Below, in pieces: positions 53,458-61,985 of a stretch of DNA of 64,000 nt. Origin of the DNA: JABFXC01 sp045804265 (GTDB taxonomy: Bacteria > Gemmatimonadota > Gemmatimonadetes > Gemmatimonadales > Gemmatimonadaceae); contig JBJMNK010000008.1 in NCBI GenBank assembly GCA_045804265.1, positions 1 through 64,000 of the forward strand, written 5' to 3'. A program made the position numbers and the translations under genes. Position 1 is the first letter of the stretch. The number at the start of each line of letters is the position of its first letter. The notes below the pieces were generated by a model. The model made no database searches, had not been told where the DNA came from, and was given only the letters and a program-made list of their open reading frames with translations.

Positions 53458-54252
53458 ATGACCCATTCGCCCCCGACTCACGCGCTCATCCCATGCGGCG
53501 GCAAGGGGACGCGCATGCTCTCGCTCACCGGCGGCGCGCCGAAGGAGCTGGTCGAAGTCGCGGGCATTCCAGTCGTCGAGCGCGTGGCGCGCGAGTGTGC
53601 GGCCAGCGGGATCACCGACCTGCTCGTCGTGATCGCGCCGGGCAAGGAAGCGATCCAGGACAGGCTGGCGTGGCAGGCGGGGACGCATGGAATGCCGGAG
53701 CGGATCTCCTTCGCGATGCAGCGTGAGGCGAGGGGACTGGCCGACGCGATCCGCTTCGGCGCCGACTTCTCCGGCCATGGCCCGATCGCCGTCGCGCTCC
53801 CCGACAACCTCTTCCTCAGCGAGACGCCCGCGCTGCAGCAGGTGATCGACATCGCGACACGCGCCGGCAAGAGCGCGGTGGCGATCGTCGGGATCACGAT
53901 CGAGGAAGCGCGGGCGAAGGGTGCGACGGCGATCTACGGCGGCGACATCGCGGGCCACGAGTACCGCATCAACCACATCCCCGACAAGGGCGCCAAGAGC
54001 GCGACCTTCGACACCGGCGGTGCGAAGGTCGCCTACACCGGTGTCGGTCGCTACGCCTTCACGCCCGCAGTGTGGAAGGCGATCAACGAGGTCGAGGGCG
54101 CACTCGAGCCGGGCGCGGAGCTCGACGACATCCCGGTGATGCAGCTCCTCCTCAACCGCGGGCTCATGACCGGCTGCCTGATCGACGGCCGCTTCCTCGA
54201 TGTCGGCCTCCCGGCCGGGTACCTCGAGGCGAATGCCGAACTGTCTGCCTGA
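53458..54252 (+). CDS. Sugar-phosphate nucleotidyltransferase
   Basis: A 264-residue NTP-transferase. The N-terminal ALIPCGGKGTRMLSLTGGAP followed by KELVEVAGIPV is the nucleotide-binding signature of GalU/RmlA-type pyrophosphorylases, and VALPDNLFLS carries the metal Asp. GRYAFTPAVWKAI and FLDVGLPAGYLEANA match the GalU-like C-terminal half. It would activate a sugar 1-phosphate as an NDP sugar. It is first of a tight trio with an SDR (15-base gap) and a DapA-like aldolase. Base and sugar preference cannot be read from sequence. Confidence 0.85.
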   Translation: MTHSPPTHALIPCGGKGTRMLSLTGGAPKELVEVAGIPVVERVARECAASGITDLLVVIAPGKEAIQDRLAWQAGTHGMPERISFAMQREARGLADAIRFGADFSGHGPIAVALPDNLFLSETPALQQVIDIATRAGKSAVAIVGITIEEARAKGATAIYGGDIAGHEYRINHIPDKGAKSATFDTGGAKVAYTGVGRYAFTPAVWKAINEVEGALEPGAELDDIPVMQLLLNRGLMTGCLIDGRFLDVGLPAGYLEANAELSA

Positions 54253-54267
54253 CGGCAGGCGCGGCGC

Positions 54268-55311
54268 ATGACGGCGCGGCTCGCGCCGCCGCGCACGGAG
54301 GCGGAGCTCGATCATGCGCTGTCGACGCCGCGCGATGCCACCGTCGCCGCGTTAGGCAGGACGCCGGGCGACATCGTCGTCCTCGGCGCTGGCGGCAAGA
54401 TGGGACCGACGCTGGCCCGGATGGCCGCGCGGGCCGCGAGCCTCGCCGACAGCGGCGCACCGCGGCGAGTGATCGCGGTCTCGCGCTTCTCGTCGAGCCC
54501 GACGATGGAGGCGCTGCACGCCGCCGGCGTCGAGACGATCCGCTGCGACCTGCTCGACCGCGGCGCCGTGGCCCGCCTCCCCGACGCGCCTAACGTCATC
54601 TACATGGCCGGCCAGAAGTTCGGCACCAGTGACGCGCCGTCGCGCACCTGGATGCAGAACGTCGTCGTCCCGTCGATCTGCGTCGAGCGCTATGCCGCGT
54701 CGCGGATCGTCGCCTTCTCGACGGGAAACGTGTATCCGCTCACTGCGCCGGCCGGCGGCGGCTCGCGCGAGGGTGACCCGCTCGGACCGGTCGGCGAATA
54801 CGCCGCGAGCTGCGTCGGCCGCGAGCGAGTGCTCGAGTACTACTCCGCGACACGGGGTACCTGTGTGGCCGTCGCCCGGCTGAACTATGCGATCGACCTC
54901 CGTTACGGGGTGCTGGTGGACATCGCGGTGGCCATCGCGCAGGGGCGGCCCGTTCCCCTGGCGATGGGACACGTCAACGTCATCTGGCAGGGCGACGCGA
55001 ATCGGATCGCGCTCGAGCTCCTGCCGCACGCCTCGTCGCCGCCGCTCGTCGTCAACGTCACCGGGAGCGAGACGATCGCCGTGCGCACGATCGCCGCCGA
55101 GCTCGCGCGGCGGATGAAGCGCGACGTGACCTTCGCCGGGAGCGAGGCGCCTAACGCGTTGCTCAGCGACGCGTCGCGGATGCGGAGTCTGCTCGGTCCT
55201 CCCGACATGCCGTCGGCCACGCTCCTCGACTGGGTCGCCGACTGGGTCGCCGCCGGACGCCCGCTGCTCGGCAAGCCGACGGGGTTCGAGAAGCGCGACG
55301 GCGCCTTCTGA
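54268..55311 (+). CDS. NAD-dependent epimerase/dehydratase (extended SDR)
   Basis: A 347-residue Rossmann protein. IVVLGAGGKMGPTLARMAAR is the dinucleotide loop, NVIYMAGQKFG follows strand 4, and FSTGNVYPLTAP precedes an active-site region GEYAASCVGRERVLEYY. The canonical YxxxK is not clear there: Tyr is present but the Lys position is occupied by other residues. It may therefore be a dehydratase/epimerase relative with altered chemistry. The stop overlaps the start of the DapA-like gene by one base (TGATG). Confidence 0.75.
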   Translation: MTARLAPPRTEAELDHALSTPRDATVAALGRTPGDIVVLGAGGKMGPTLARMAARAASLADSGAPRRVIAVSRFSSSPTMEALHAAGVETIRCDLLDRGAVARLPDAPNVIYMAGQKFGTSDAPSRTWMQNVVVPSICVERYAASRIVAFSTGNVYPLTAPAGGGSREGDPLGPVGEYAASCVGRERVLEYYSATRGTCVAVARLNYAIDLRYGVLVDIAVAIAQGRPVPLAMGHVNVIWQGDANRIALELLPHASSPPLVVNVTGSETIAVRTIAAELARRMKRDVTFAGSEAPNALLSDASRMRSLLGPPDMPSATLLDWVADWVAAGRPLLGKPTGFEKRDGAF

Positions 55312-56354
55312 TGCGTGACTCGCACGCCAACCTCCGCCTCGGCTGCGTGATCCCCGCGCACCCGCTCGCGCTCACCGCCAGCCGCAAGCTCGATGAGCGG
55401 CGCCAGCGCGCGCTGAGCCGCTACTACTTCGACGCCGGCGCCGGGGGACTTGCGGTCGGTGTGCACACCACGCAGTTCGCCATCCGCGAGCCGAAGCATG
55501 GCTTGTACGAGCCGGTGCTCGCGCTGGCGATGGAAACGGTGCGCGCGTCGCTGGCCGCGCACTCTCGGCCCTTCACGATGGTTGCCGGTGTCATCGGCGA
55601 CACCGCGCAGGCAGTGCGCGAAGCGACGACGGCCGTCGCGTTAGGCTACGACGTCGCGCTGCTCAGCCTCGCGGCGCTCCCTGACGCGACCACGGACGAG
55701 CTGATCGCGCACTGCCGCGCCGTCGCCGAGGTGATGCCGCTGTTCGGGTTCTACCTGCAGCCCGCCGTCGGCGGCCGCGTCCTCGACTACGAGTTCTGGT
55801 GCCGCTTCGCCGAGATCGAGCGGGTGTGGGCGGTGAAGATCGCGCCGTTCGACCGCTACGCGACGTTCGAGACCGTCCGCGCCATCGTCGAATCGCGTCG
55901 CACCGACATCGCCCTCTACACCGGCAACGACGACAGCATCGTCGCCGACCTGGTGACTCCCTTCCCCGCCAACATCGGCGGCGTCGAGAAGGCGCGCTGG
56001 ATCGACGGCGGACTGCTCGGCCAGTGGGCGGTGGGGACGCATCGCGCGGTGGTGCTGCTCTCGCGCGCGCGCGCCGGTCGCGGCGCCGCCGACGTCGGCC
56101 TGATGAGCGAGGGTGCCGCGCTCACCGACTTCAACGGCGCGATGTTCGACGCCCGCAATCGATTCGCCGGATCGATCGCCGGCATCCACGAAGTGCTGCG
56201 CCGTCAGGGACTGCTCGAAGGAATCTGGTGCCTCGACCCTGACGAAGGATTGTCACCCGGCCAGAGCGAGGAGATCGATCGGGTGGTGAGGACGCATCAT
56301 TTCCTGCTCGACGATGCGTTCATTGCCGCTCGGATTGATGAGTGGATGAAGTAG
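55311..56354 (+). CDS. DapA/NanA-family aldolase-like protein
   Basis: A 347-residue class I aldolase of the dihydrodipicolinate synthase family, longer than the usual 290-300. GVHTTQF corresponds to the Thr-Thr site, FYLQPAVGG to the catalytic Tyr (YNVP in DapA), and VWAVKIAPFDRY carries the Schiff-base lysine. These residues indicate pyruvate-type imine chemistry. The setting in a sugar-nucleotide trio argues for condensation or cleavage of a keto-acid sugar rather than lysine synthesis. The C-terminal 60 residues extend beyond the barrel. Confidence 0.75.
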   Translation: MRDSHANLRLGCVIPAHPLALTASRKLDERRQRALSRYYFDAGAGGLAVGVHTTQFAIREPKHGLYEPVLALAMETVRASLAAHSRPFTMVAGVIGDTAQAVREATTAVALGYDVALLSLAALPDATTDELIAHCRAVAEVMPLFGFYLQPAVGGRVLDYEFWCRFAEIERVWAVKIAPFDRYATFETVRAIVESRRTDIALYTGNDDSIVADLVTPFPANIGGVEKARWIDGGLLGQWAVGTHRAVVLLSRARAGRGAADVGLMSEGAALTDFNGAMFDARNRFAGSIAGIHEVLRRQGLLEGIWCLDPDEGLSPGQSEEIDRVVRTHHFLLDDAFIAARIDEWMK

Positions 56355-56365
56355 AGATCACGCGT

Positions 56366-56585
56366 GTGCGTTCCTCGTTGAACACGGCGATGAGCGATGC
56401 CGTGCGGACGGAGTTCAACACCGCGATGAGAGATGAGAGAGACTCCGATGGAGAGATGAGAGAGGAGAGACGAAACGACGATCCCGATTACCGACACACC
56501 CGCTATCGCCGTTGCGCCTGGTAGGTTCTCTCTTCTCTCATCTCTCGCTCGCGCTATCTCTCGTCTCTCATCGCAGTGTTGAAAT
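56366..56585. repeat. Intergenic inverted repeat of GATGAGAG units
   Basis: The left arm (56424-56472) is purine-rich with GATGAGAGATGAGAGAGACT and GAGAGATGAGAGAGGAGAG. The right arm (56526-56572) is TCTCTTCTCTCATCTCTCGC-like and complementary. It ends with CTCTCATCGCAGTGTT, a partial match to the 38-bp leader repeat at 10258 and 60216. It lies between two convergent genes, so it may terminate both. Confidence 0.7.
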
Positions 56586-56588
56586 CAG

Positions 56589-57464
56589 TCACCCCGCCTC
56601 GACACAAACGGTATGTCCCCCCACCCAGCTCTTGCCGGGCGCAAGGACGATCGGATTGAAAACCGTCGCCGGTTCGACGCACACGAACTGCGACCATTCG
56701 CCCGGGGCGAAGTCGTACTTCTCGTCCGAGCCGGGGCCGGGGTTCCAGACGACGATGTTGGCGAAGCCGGAGCTCTCGATGCGGAGACAGCGGCGGGCGT
56801 CGCGAAGGCGGAGGCGGGCCGGGGCACCGAGGTAGACGCGGTCGGTCTCGCCGTTAGGCACGAGCGCCGGGGTGTTGTCGGCGGACTCGGCGAAGTCGAG
56901 GACCTTGTCGCGGTAGCGGAGCCCCTGCAGCCCCTCGACGCGCGCGGTGCGGGCGTCGGCGACGCGGAAGTAGCTGTGATAGCCGGCGGTGAAGGAGAAG
57001 GGGGCCGCGCCGGTGTTGGTGATGCGGAGAGTGAGCGTGAGCTCGTTGGTCAGCGTCACCGTGAGCTCGGCGAGGAAGTCATGCGGCCAGAGCTTCCTGA
57101 TCGCGGCGTCCGATCGGAGGGTGAGCGTCGCTGTCGCGGCCCCCTTCGCGTTGGTGCCGTGCGATCCGATCGTCCACTCGCTGCTGCGGGCGAAGCCGTG
57201 CTGCGGGAGCGCGGCCACGGCGGCGTCGGTCCCCTTGCCGAATTGCGGGAAGACGATCGGGATGCCGGCGTGCTTCTCCTGTGACGCGTCGCGGCGCGAG
57301 CTGAAGAAGAGGACCTCGCCGCTCGGAGGGCGCCAGGAGAGGACGTGTCCGCCGTGGGCATAGAGCTCGGCGGTGCCTCCGGCGGGATGCGAGAGGAGGA
57401 CGCGCGATCGGCCGGCGAGCCCGGCGCCGACGTCGGCACCGGCTGAAGACGTGGTCTGCGGCAC
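56589..57464 (-). CDS. D-hexose-6-phosphate mutarotase (aldose 1-epimerase family, YeaD-like)
   Basis: A 291-residue beta-sandwich protein. AELYAHGGHVLSWRPPSGEV begins the family, followed by the substrate-binding segment KHAGIPIVFPQFG. FTAGYHSYFRVAD has the catalytic His, and CVEPATVFNPIVLAPG has the catalytic Glu region. The YeaD group interconverts alpha and beta anomers of hexose 6-phosphates. It is convergent with the DapA-like gene and may supply the right anomer for the nearby sugar-nucleotide pathway; that link is inference from position. Confidence 0.88.
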   Translation of the reverse strand: MPQTTSSAGADVGAGLAGRSRVLLSHPAGGTAELYAHGGHVLSWRPPSGEVLFFSSRRDASQEKHAGIPIVFPQFGKGTDAAVAALPQHGFARSSEWTIGSHGTNAKGAATATLTLRSDAAIRKLWPHDFLAELTVTLTNELTLTLRITNTGAAPFSFTAGYHSYFRVADARTARVEGLQGLRYRDKVLDFAESADNTPALVPNGETDRVYLGAPARLRLRDARRCLRIESSGFANIVVWNPGPGSDEKYDFAPGEWSQFVCVEPATVFNPIVLAPGKSWVGGHTVCVEAG

Positions 57465-57532
57465 GGCGATCCGGGTGGAACGTTAGGCAGCACACATGCG
57501 GGCACGCGCGCGCGGCGCCCCGCGGCGGGACC

Positions 57533-57805
57533 TCAGGCGATGCGCCCGATCTCGGGAGCGGGTCCGACCGCACCGCCGCCTGAACCCTGCACACCGCGCG
57601 CCGTCTCGTCGGTACGCTGCACGGTTTCCGACTCGCTGCGGAAGCGCGCGAGGAATGCCGCCGGGCCCGCGTTGTCCGGCAGCGACCGAAGCGCGCGAAT
57701 CGCCTCGCTCGCGTGAGCGCTCAATCCCGCCACCATGTGGTCAGCATCCACTCCGACCCGCTCCAGCTCCGACACCAGTGTTCGTAAGACATCAGCGTGT
57801 GGCAT
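57533..57805 (-). CDS. Small uncharacterised protein
   Basis: The ATG at 57805, behind GGGAGGG, gives 90 residues beginning MPHADVLRTLVSELERVGVD. A longer version of the frame starts at 57928 but its lead is rich in Arg, Gly and Cys and not protein-like. The N-terminal 60 residues are helical and charged; the tail is Gly-rich. I see no known domain. It is divergent from rsmB and 68 bases upstream of the epimerase on the same strand. Base composition fits coding, but support is modest. Confidence 0.45.
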   Translation of the reverse strand: MPHADVLRTLVSELERVGVDADHMVAGLSAHASEAIRALRSLPDNAGPAAFLARFRSESETVQRTDETARGVQGSGGGAVGPAPEIGRIA

Positions 57806-58020
57806 CACCCTCCCGCGTTCGCATCCGCCAGGACTTCGCCGGCTACATCGACCGGCTCCCCACTCCTGGGTCATCCCTACATTGGTACCATATGTCACAA
57901 TCTGCCAGAAGTGAGCCAAATGTTTCAAGTCTGTCGTGATACGGTCGCCATTCGCGACGCGGCGCGGGCTCTCCGCCGACTCCCGCTCCCCGGAATGGCA
58001 CGGGCGTTTATCTTATCAGG

Positions 58021-59424
58021 ATGACGCAAAGCACCTTTCACGCTGGCGCGGCCGGGGGCGGAAGCTCCGGCGGAAGTCCGTCGCGGCCGGCATCGGGCGG
58101 CAACGCGACGATCGGCGGAGTGACCGAAGCGCGAGTCGCGGCCGCGACGATCTGCGCCGACATGCGCGGCGGCGACCTGCTCGATCCGGCGTTCGATCGC
58201 CGTACCATCGGCCTCGACGCACGCGATCGCCGCTGGACGCGCGAGCTCGTCTACGGAATGCTGCGCCATCGCTCTCGCCTCGACGCGCTGCTTTCCGCGC
58301 GCGTCAACGGCGGGCTCGCGCGGCTCGACCCCGATCTCACCGACCTGCTGCGCCTTGGCGCGCAGCAGCTCCTCTCGATGCGCAGCGTCCCGGCGTATGC
58401 CGCGATCGCGCAGACCGTCGAGCTGGCGAAGCGCCGGCATGGCATCGGCGCGAGCAAGCTGGCGAATGCGGTCCTTCGCCGACTCGACCGCGAGCGCGAC
58501 TCGCTCGTCATCGCCCCGCCCGCCGACCCGATCGATGCGCTCGCGCTCGAGCACTCGCACCCGCGCTGGCTCGTCGCACGCTGGGTCGCGCGCTGGGGCG
58601 CGGAGGAGACGGGCCGGCTCCTCGCGGCGAACAACGTCGAGGCGCCGATCATCGTGCGGCCCTGGCACGTCGTGCGCGAACAGCTCGAGGCGACGCTCGA
58701 GGCGGCCGGCGTGCACGTCACCGACGCGCCACTCGCCGGCGACAGCATGACGATCTCGGCGCCGCCGGTGGGGCTCACCGAGCTCGGTGCCTACAAGCAG
58801 GGACTCTTTCACGTCCAGGATCCGGCGTCGACGCTGGTCACGACGTACGCCTGCTTCGCCAGCGGCGCGACCGTCGCCGACCTCTGCGCCGCGCCGGGTG
58901 GGAAGACGATCGAGCTGTCGCGCACCGCCGGGCTGGTGATCGCCAGCGACGCGTCGGCTTCGCGGCTCGCGCGTGTCGCCCAGAACGTCGGGCGACTCGA
59001 GGTGCCTAACGTTCTGCTGATGGTCGCCGATGCGCGCATGCCCGCGCTCGCCGGCGTCGATGGCGTGCTGATCGACGTGCCGTGCACCGGCACGGGCACG
59101 TTCCGCCGCCATCCCGATGCGCGCTGGCGGCTGAAGACGTCGGACCTCGCCGTACTCGGCGCCCTCCAGCGCGCCATCATCCGCGCCGCGGCGGCGATCG
59201 TTCGCCCCGGCGGGCTGCTGGTCTACAGCACCTGCTCGCTCGAGCCCGAGGAGAACGACCAGCAGATCGAGAGCTTCCTCGCCGAGCATCCGGAGTGGGC
59301 GCTCGAGCCGCCGCCTAACGGCGCGGTGCCCGAGGCGGTGCTCGATGCCGGGCGGCTCCGCGTGCTTCCGCAGCGGCACGGCGCCGACGGCGCGTTCGCG
59401 GCGCGGCTGCGGCGGGCGCGATGA
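58021..59424 (+). CDS. rsmB: 16S rRNA m5C967 methyltransferase RsmB
   Basis: A 467-residue protein. An N-terminal NusB-like RNA-binding domain (about 35-175, TRELVYGMLRHRSRLDALL) precedes the Rossmann methyltransferase with SAM loop DLCAAPGGKTIEL, the IDVPCTGTGTFRRHPD motif (releasing Cys) and YSTCSLEPEEN (catalytic Cys). The first 30 residues are Gly/Ser-rich. The stop overlaps the PASTA gene start (ATGA at 59421-59424). In many genomes rsmB directly follows def-fmt; here 14.3 kb intervene. Confidence 0.93.
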   Translation: MTQSTFHAGAAGGGSSGGSPSRPASGGNATIGGVTEARVAAATICADMRGGDLLDPAFDRRTIGLDARDRRWTRELVYGMLRHRSRLDALLSARVNGGLARLDPDLTDLLRLGAQQLLSMRSVPAYAAIAQTVELAKRRHGIGASKLANAVLRRLDRERDSLVIAPPADPIDALALEHSHPRWLVARWVARWGAEETGRLLAANNVEAPIIVRPWHVVREQLEATLEAAGVHVTDAPLAGDSMTISAPPVGLTELGAYKQGLFHVQDPASTLVTTYACFASGATVADLCAAPGGKTIELSRTAGLVIASDASASRLARVAQNVGRLEVPNVLLMVADARMPALAGVDGVLIDVPCTGTGTFRRHPDARWRLKTSDLAVLGALQRAIIRAAAAIVRPGGLLVYSTCSLEPEENDQQIESFLAEHPEWALEPPPNGAVPEAVLDAGRLRVLPQRHGADGAFAARLRRAR

Positions 59425-60167
59425 ACTTCCGGCTCTGGCTGCGGCGGGCAATGCCCTACTTCATCGCCGCCGTGCTCGGCTTCACCGCCGCATACATCGT
59501 GATCGCGGTCGCCGTCTTCCCGCCCAGCGGCGGCCCCGATGACGTGACGGTCCCGAGCCTGACGGGGATGACGATCAGCGACGCGACGAGCCGGCTGTCG
59601 AAGCTCGGATTCAAGCTGAAGCAGGGCGCGACACGCCCGAGCGAAGGGGCTCCTGCCGGGACGATCATCGAGCAGAATCCGCTCGGCGGGGCGGTGGATC
59701 GTCCAGGCGCGACGGTCACCGTGGTGACGAGCGCCGGACAGCGCGAGCTCGTCGTCCCCGATACGAAGGGGATGGCGCGGCGCGACGCCGAGCGCGCGCT
59801 CGAGGAAGCGGGGTTCGCCGTCGGCTCGGCGACCCAGCAGCCGAGTGACCAGGCGCGGGGGACGGTGCTGGCGACCACACCGGCCGCCGGCGAGAAGTCC
59901 TCGGCGGGGTCGGTGACGCTGGTGATCAGCAGCGGCCCGTCGTCGGTGACGCTGCCTAACGTCGTCGGCCGGTCGTACGCCGACGCCCGCTCGGCGCTGG
60001 AGCAGATCGGCCTCCTCGTCTCGGGGAGCGGGCTCGACTCCGCTTCGACCGAACCGGCCGGCACGGTGGTCTCGCAGTCTCCGAGCCCGGGCCGTACCGT
60101 TCCCTCCGGCACGACGATCCAGCTCCGCCTTTCCGCCGGCATCGGCCTCGTCGCGCCGCGGGAGTGA
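59421..60167 (+). CDS. Membrane-anchored triple-PASTA protein
   Basis: A 248-residue protein with one N-terminal membrane helix (about residues 13-33) followed by three PASTA domains of about 65 residues, starting near 39 (DDVTVPSLTGMTISDATSRL), 110 (LVVPDTKGMARRDAERALEE) and 178 (VTLPNVVGRSYADARSALEQ). Each contains the G-x-x-x-x-A-x-x-x-L helix and a Q.PxxG turn. PASTA domains bind muropeptides or the cell wall in Ser/Thr kinases and PBPs. No kinase or transpeptidase domain is attached. This rsmB-PASTA-rpe order is a common genomic setting. Confidence 0.9.
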   Translation: MNFRLWLRRAMPYFIAAVLGFTAAYIVIAVAVFPPSGGPDDVTVPSLTGMTISDATSRLSKLGFKLKQGATRPSEGAPAGTIIEQNPLGGAVDRPGATVTVVTSAGQRELVVPDTKGMARRDAERALEEAGFAVGSATQQPSDQARGTVLATTPAAGEKSSAGSVTLVISSGPSSVTLPNVVGRSYADARSALEQIGLLVSGSGLDSASTEPAGTVVSQSPSPGRTVPSGTTIQLRLSAGIGLVAPRE

Positions 60168-60169
60168 TT

Positions 60170-60253
60170 TAGTAGCAACTCGTTACTATTGTCCACCTGC
60201 TGTTCCCGCTGTTGACCCGCCGTTTTCTCATCTCTCATCGCAGTGTCGCAAGC
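60170..60253 (+). repeat. Spacer hairpin and 38-bp leader repeat, copy 2 (rpe)
   Basis: TAGTAGCAACTCGTTACTA (60172-60190) is a small imperfect hairpin after the PASTA stop. CCCGCCGTTTTCTCATCTCT and the following bases to 60253 match the PHP-gene leader (10258-10295, reverse strand) at 37 of 38 positions. The rpe GTG (60243-60245) lies inside the repeat. Confidence 0.75.
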
Positions 60254-60926
60254 CAGACCGCGCGCAGCACTCATCGCCCCATCGCTCCTCAGTTCGGATT
60301 TCGCCCAGCTCACCGCGGACCTCCGCCGCTGTGAGGAAGGGGGCGCGGACTGGCTGCACGTCGACGTCATGGACGGCTGCTTCGTCCCGAACCTCACCTT
60401 CGGCGCAAAGGTGATCGAGACCGTTCATCGGGTGACGAAGCTGCCGCTCGACGTGCACATGATGGTCGTCGAGCCGGAGAAGTACTTCGACGACTTCGCG
60501 AAGGCGGGCGCGGCGACGATGACCATCCACGCCGAGGCGGCGCCGCACCTGCAGCGACAGCTCGTGCGGATCCGTGAGCTCGGGTGCAAGGCAGGTGTCG
60601 CGCTCAATCCCGGCACGCCGCTCGCCGCGGTCGAGGACGTGCTGGCCGATCTCGACCTGCTGCTGGTGATGACCGTGAATCCCGGATTCGGCGGCCAGGA
60701 GTTCATCCCGCATTCGCTCGACAAGATCGCCCGGGCGCGACGCATGCTCGACGCGGCGAAGAGCGGTGCGATCCTCGAGGTGGACGGCGGGATCAACCGG
60801 AAGACGATCGCCGCCGCACGCGCGGCGGGCGCCGACGCCTTCGTCGCCGGGAACGCCGTGTTCACCGCCGCCGACATCGGCGCCGAGATCGCGGCGCTGC
60901 GACAGCTCACGATGGCGCGGGCATGA
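60243..60926 (+). CDS. rpe: Ribulose-phosphate 3-epimerase
   Basis: A 227-residue TIM-barrel enzyme of the pentose phosphate pathway that interconverts ribulose 5-phosphate and xylulose 5-phosphate. IAPSLLSSDFAQL, WLHVDVMDGCFVPNLTFG (metal His/Asp), VHMMVVEP, VMTVNPGFGGQEFIP and LEVDGGIN are all present. No standard start exists downstream of GTG 60243 before the first strand, so this GTG, lying in a leader repeat without clear Shine-Dalgarno, is the likely start. The stop overlaps the TlpA-like gene (ATGA at 60923-60926). Confidence 0.95.
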   Translation: MSQARPRAALIAPSLLSSDFAQLTADLRRCEEGGADWLHVDVMDGCFVPNLTFGAKVIETVHRVTKLPLDVHMMVVEPEKYFDDFAKAGAATMTIHAEAAPHLQRQLVRIRELGCKAGVALNPGTPLAAVEDVLADLDLLLVMTVNPGFGGQEFIPHSLDKIARARRMLDAAKSGAILEVDGGINRKTIAAARAAGADAFVAGNAVFTAADIGAEIAALRQLTMARA

Positions 60927-61522
60927 CCGTCAGGCAGCAGTGGGCGGTCGTCGGCGGGGTGATCGCGCTGCTCGCGGTGGGACTCTTCGCCGCGACGCGG
61001 ATGATGGGCGACGAGCTCTTTCCGGTGAGCGTCGGCGGCAAGGCGCCCGACTTCACCGCGACGCCACTGCTCGAGCCGGTCTATCCGACCACGCCTAACG
61101 CGATGTTCACCTCGCGCGACCTCGGCGACTCGGCCCCGGCGAAGACGCTCGCCAGCTACAAGGGCGACGTCGTGCTGCTCAACATCTGGGCGACGTGGTG
61201 CGCACCGTGCCGCGCCGAGATGCCGTCGATCGAGAAGCTGCACCGCGAGTTCGGGCCGCGCGGGCTCAAGATCGTCGCCGTCAGCGTCGACGACCCGGGA
61301 CAGCAGAAGGCGATCCGCGACTTCGTCCGCGAGCTCGGACTGACGTTCGAGATCCTGCAGGACCCGACGCACGACATCCAGAAGGCGTACCAGACCACCG
61401 GCGTCCCCGAGACGTTCGTGCTCGGGCGCGATGGCGTGATCCGGAAGAAGATCATCGGCGCCACCGACTGGAGCTCGCAGGGCACGCGAGCGCTTGTCGC
61501 CCAGCTTCTCGCCGAGCAGTGA
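60923..61522 (+). CDS. TlpA/ResA-like membrane-anchored thioredoxin
   Basis: A 199-residue protein with an N-terminal membrane helix (about 8-26) and an extracytoplasmic thioredoxin fold. The redox site is WATWCAPCRAEMP, and the cis-proline lies in TTGVPETFVLG. ResA/TlpA proteins reduce apocytochrome c or other periplasmic disulfides. No cytochrome-maturation genes are adjacent. The start and stop overlap neighbours (ATGA with rpe, GTGA with the next gene). Confidence 0.9.
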   Translation: MTVRQQWAVVGGVIALLAVGLFAATRMMGDELFPVSVGGKAPDFTATPLLEPVYPTTPNAMFTSRDLGDSAPAKTLASYKGDVVLLNIWATWCAPCRAEMPSIEKLHREFGPRGLKIVAVSVDDPGQQKAIRDFVRELGLTFEILQDPTHDIQKAYQTTGVPETFVLGRDGVIRKKIIGATDWSSQGTRALVAQLLAEQ

Positions 61523-61944
61523 CCGCTCCGCGACGCCACCATTGGCGGGCCGCTCTCCGCGGCATGTTCCTCGAGCGTCTCGCGCTCAAGGCGGCAGCAC
61601 TCTTCTTCGCGCTCGTGCTCTGGATGGTCGTGAGCGTCGAGGAGCCGACCGACGAGATCATCCCGATCCGTTTCGCGCCGGTGGTGGACAGCGGCGTCGT
61701 GATCGTCGGGCCGCTGCCGACGGTGCGCGCGCTCGTGCTCGGGCGTGGACGCGAGCTGCTCAAGCTGTACAACGCGTCGCCGGTGATCGTGAGGCGGATC
61801 CGCGGCGCCGACAGCGAGAAGGTGACGCTCGAGCTCGGGCCCGCCGACGTGGACCTGCCCGCGGGAGTGAACGCGGTGGTGCGCGACGTCCGCCCGCGCA
61901 ACGTCACGCTGCAGCTTCGCCGCGTGGAGGCAGTGACGCCATGA
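61519..61944 (+). CDS. YbbR/CdaR-like membrane protein, single domain
   Basis: The GTG at 61519 gives 141 residues. A membrane helix, LALKAAALFFALVLWMVVSV (about 21-40), preceded by FLER resembles the N-terminus of YbbR/CdaR proteins, and the mature part (DEIIPIRFAPVVDSGVVIVG to RDVRPRNVTLQLRRVE) resembles one YbbR beta domain. CdaR regulates the diadenylate cyclase CdaA and has several YbbR repeats; here only one is seen and no cyclase gene is in the window. It overlaps its neighbours by GTGA and ATGA. Confidence 0.65.
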   Translation: MTAPRRHHWRAALRGMFLERLALKAAALFFALVLWMVVSVEEPTDEIIPIRFAPVVDSGVVIVGPLPTVRALVLGRGRELLKLYNASPVIVRRIRGADSEKVTLELGPADVDLPAGVNAVVRDVRPRNVTLQLRRVEAVTP

Positions 61945-61985
61945 CGTGCGTCCTCGCGATCGACACCGGGGTCGTCAGGCCATGA
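61941..61985 (+). CDS. 14-residue mini-ORF duplicating the tsaD start
   Basis: ATG at 61941 encodes MTCVLAIDTGVVRP and stops at 61983-61985. It overlaps the YbbR-like stop (ATGA, 61941-61944) and the tsaD start (ATGA, 61982-61985). Its first 24 bases are a near copy of the tsaD start (MTRILAIET), 41 bases upstream of it, and the unit ends in a CGTCAGGC variant. It may be a leader peptide keeping ribosomes moving between the two genes, or a degenerate tandem duplication. Confidence 0.45.
   Translation: MTCVLAIDTGVVRP

Noticed and set aside
55311..56354. Lysine-pathway dapA
   Set aside because: The protein is longer, its motifs are divergent, and it sits in a sugar-nucleotide cluster; only the superfamily is supported.
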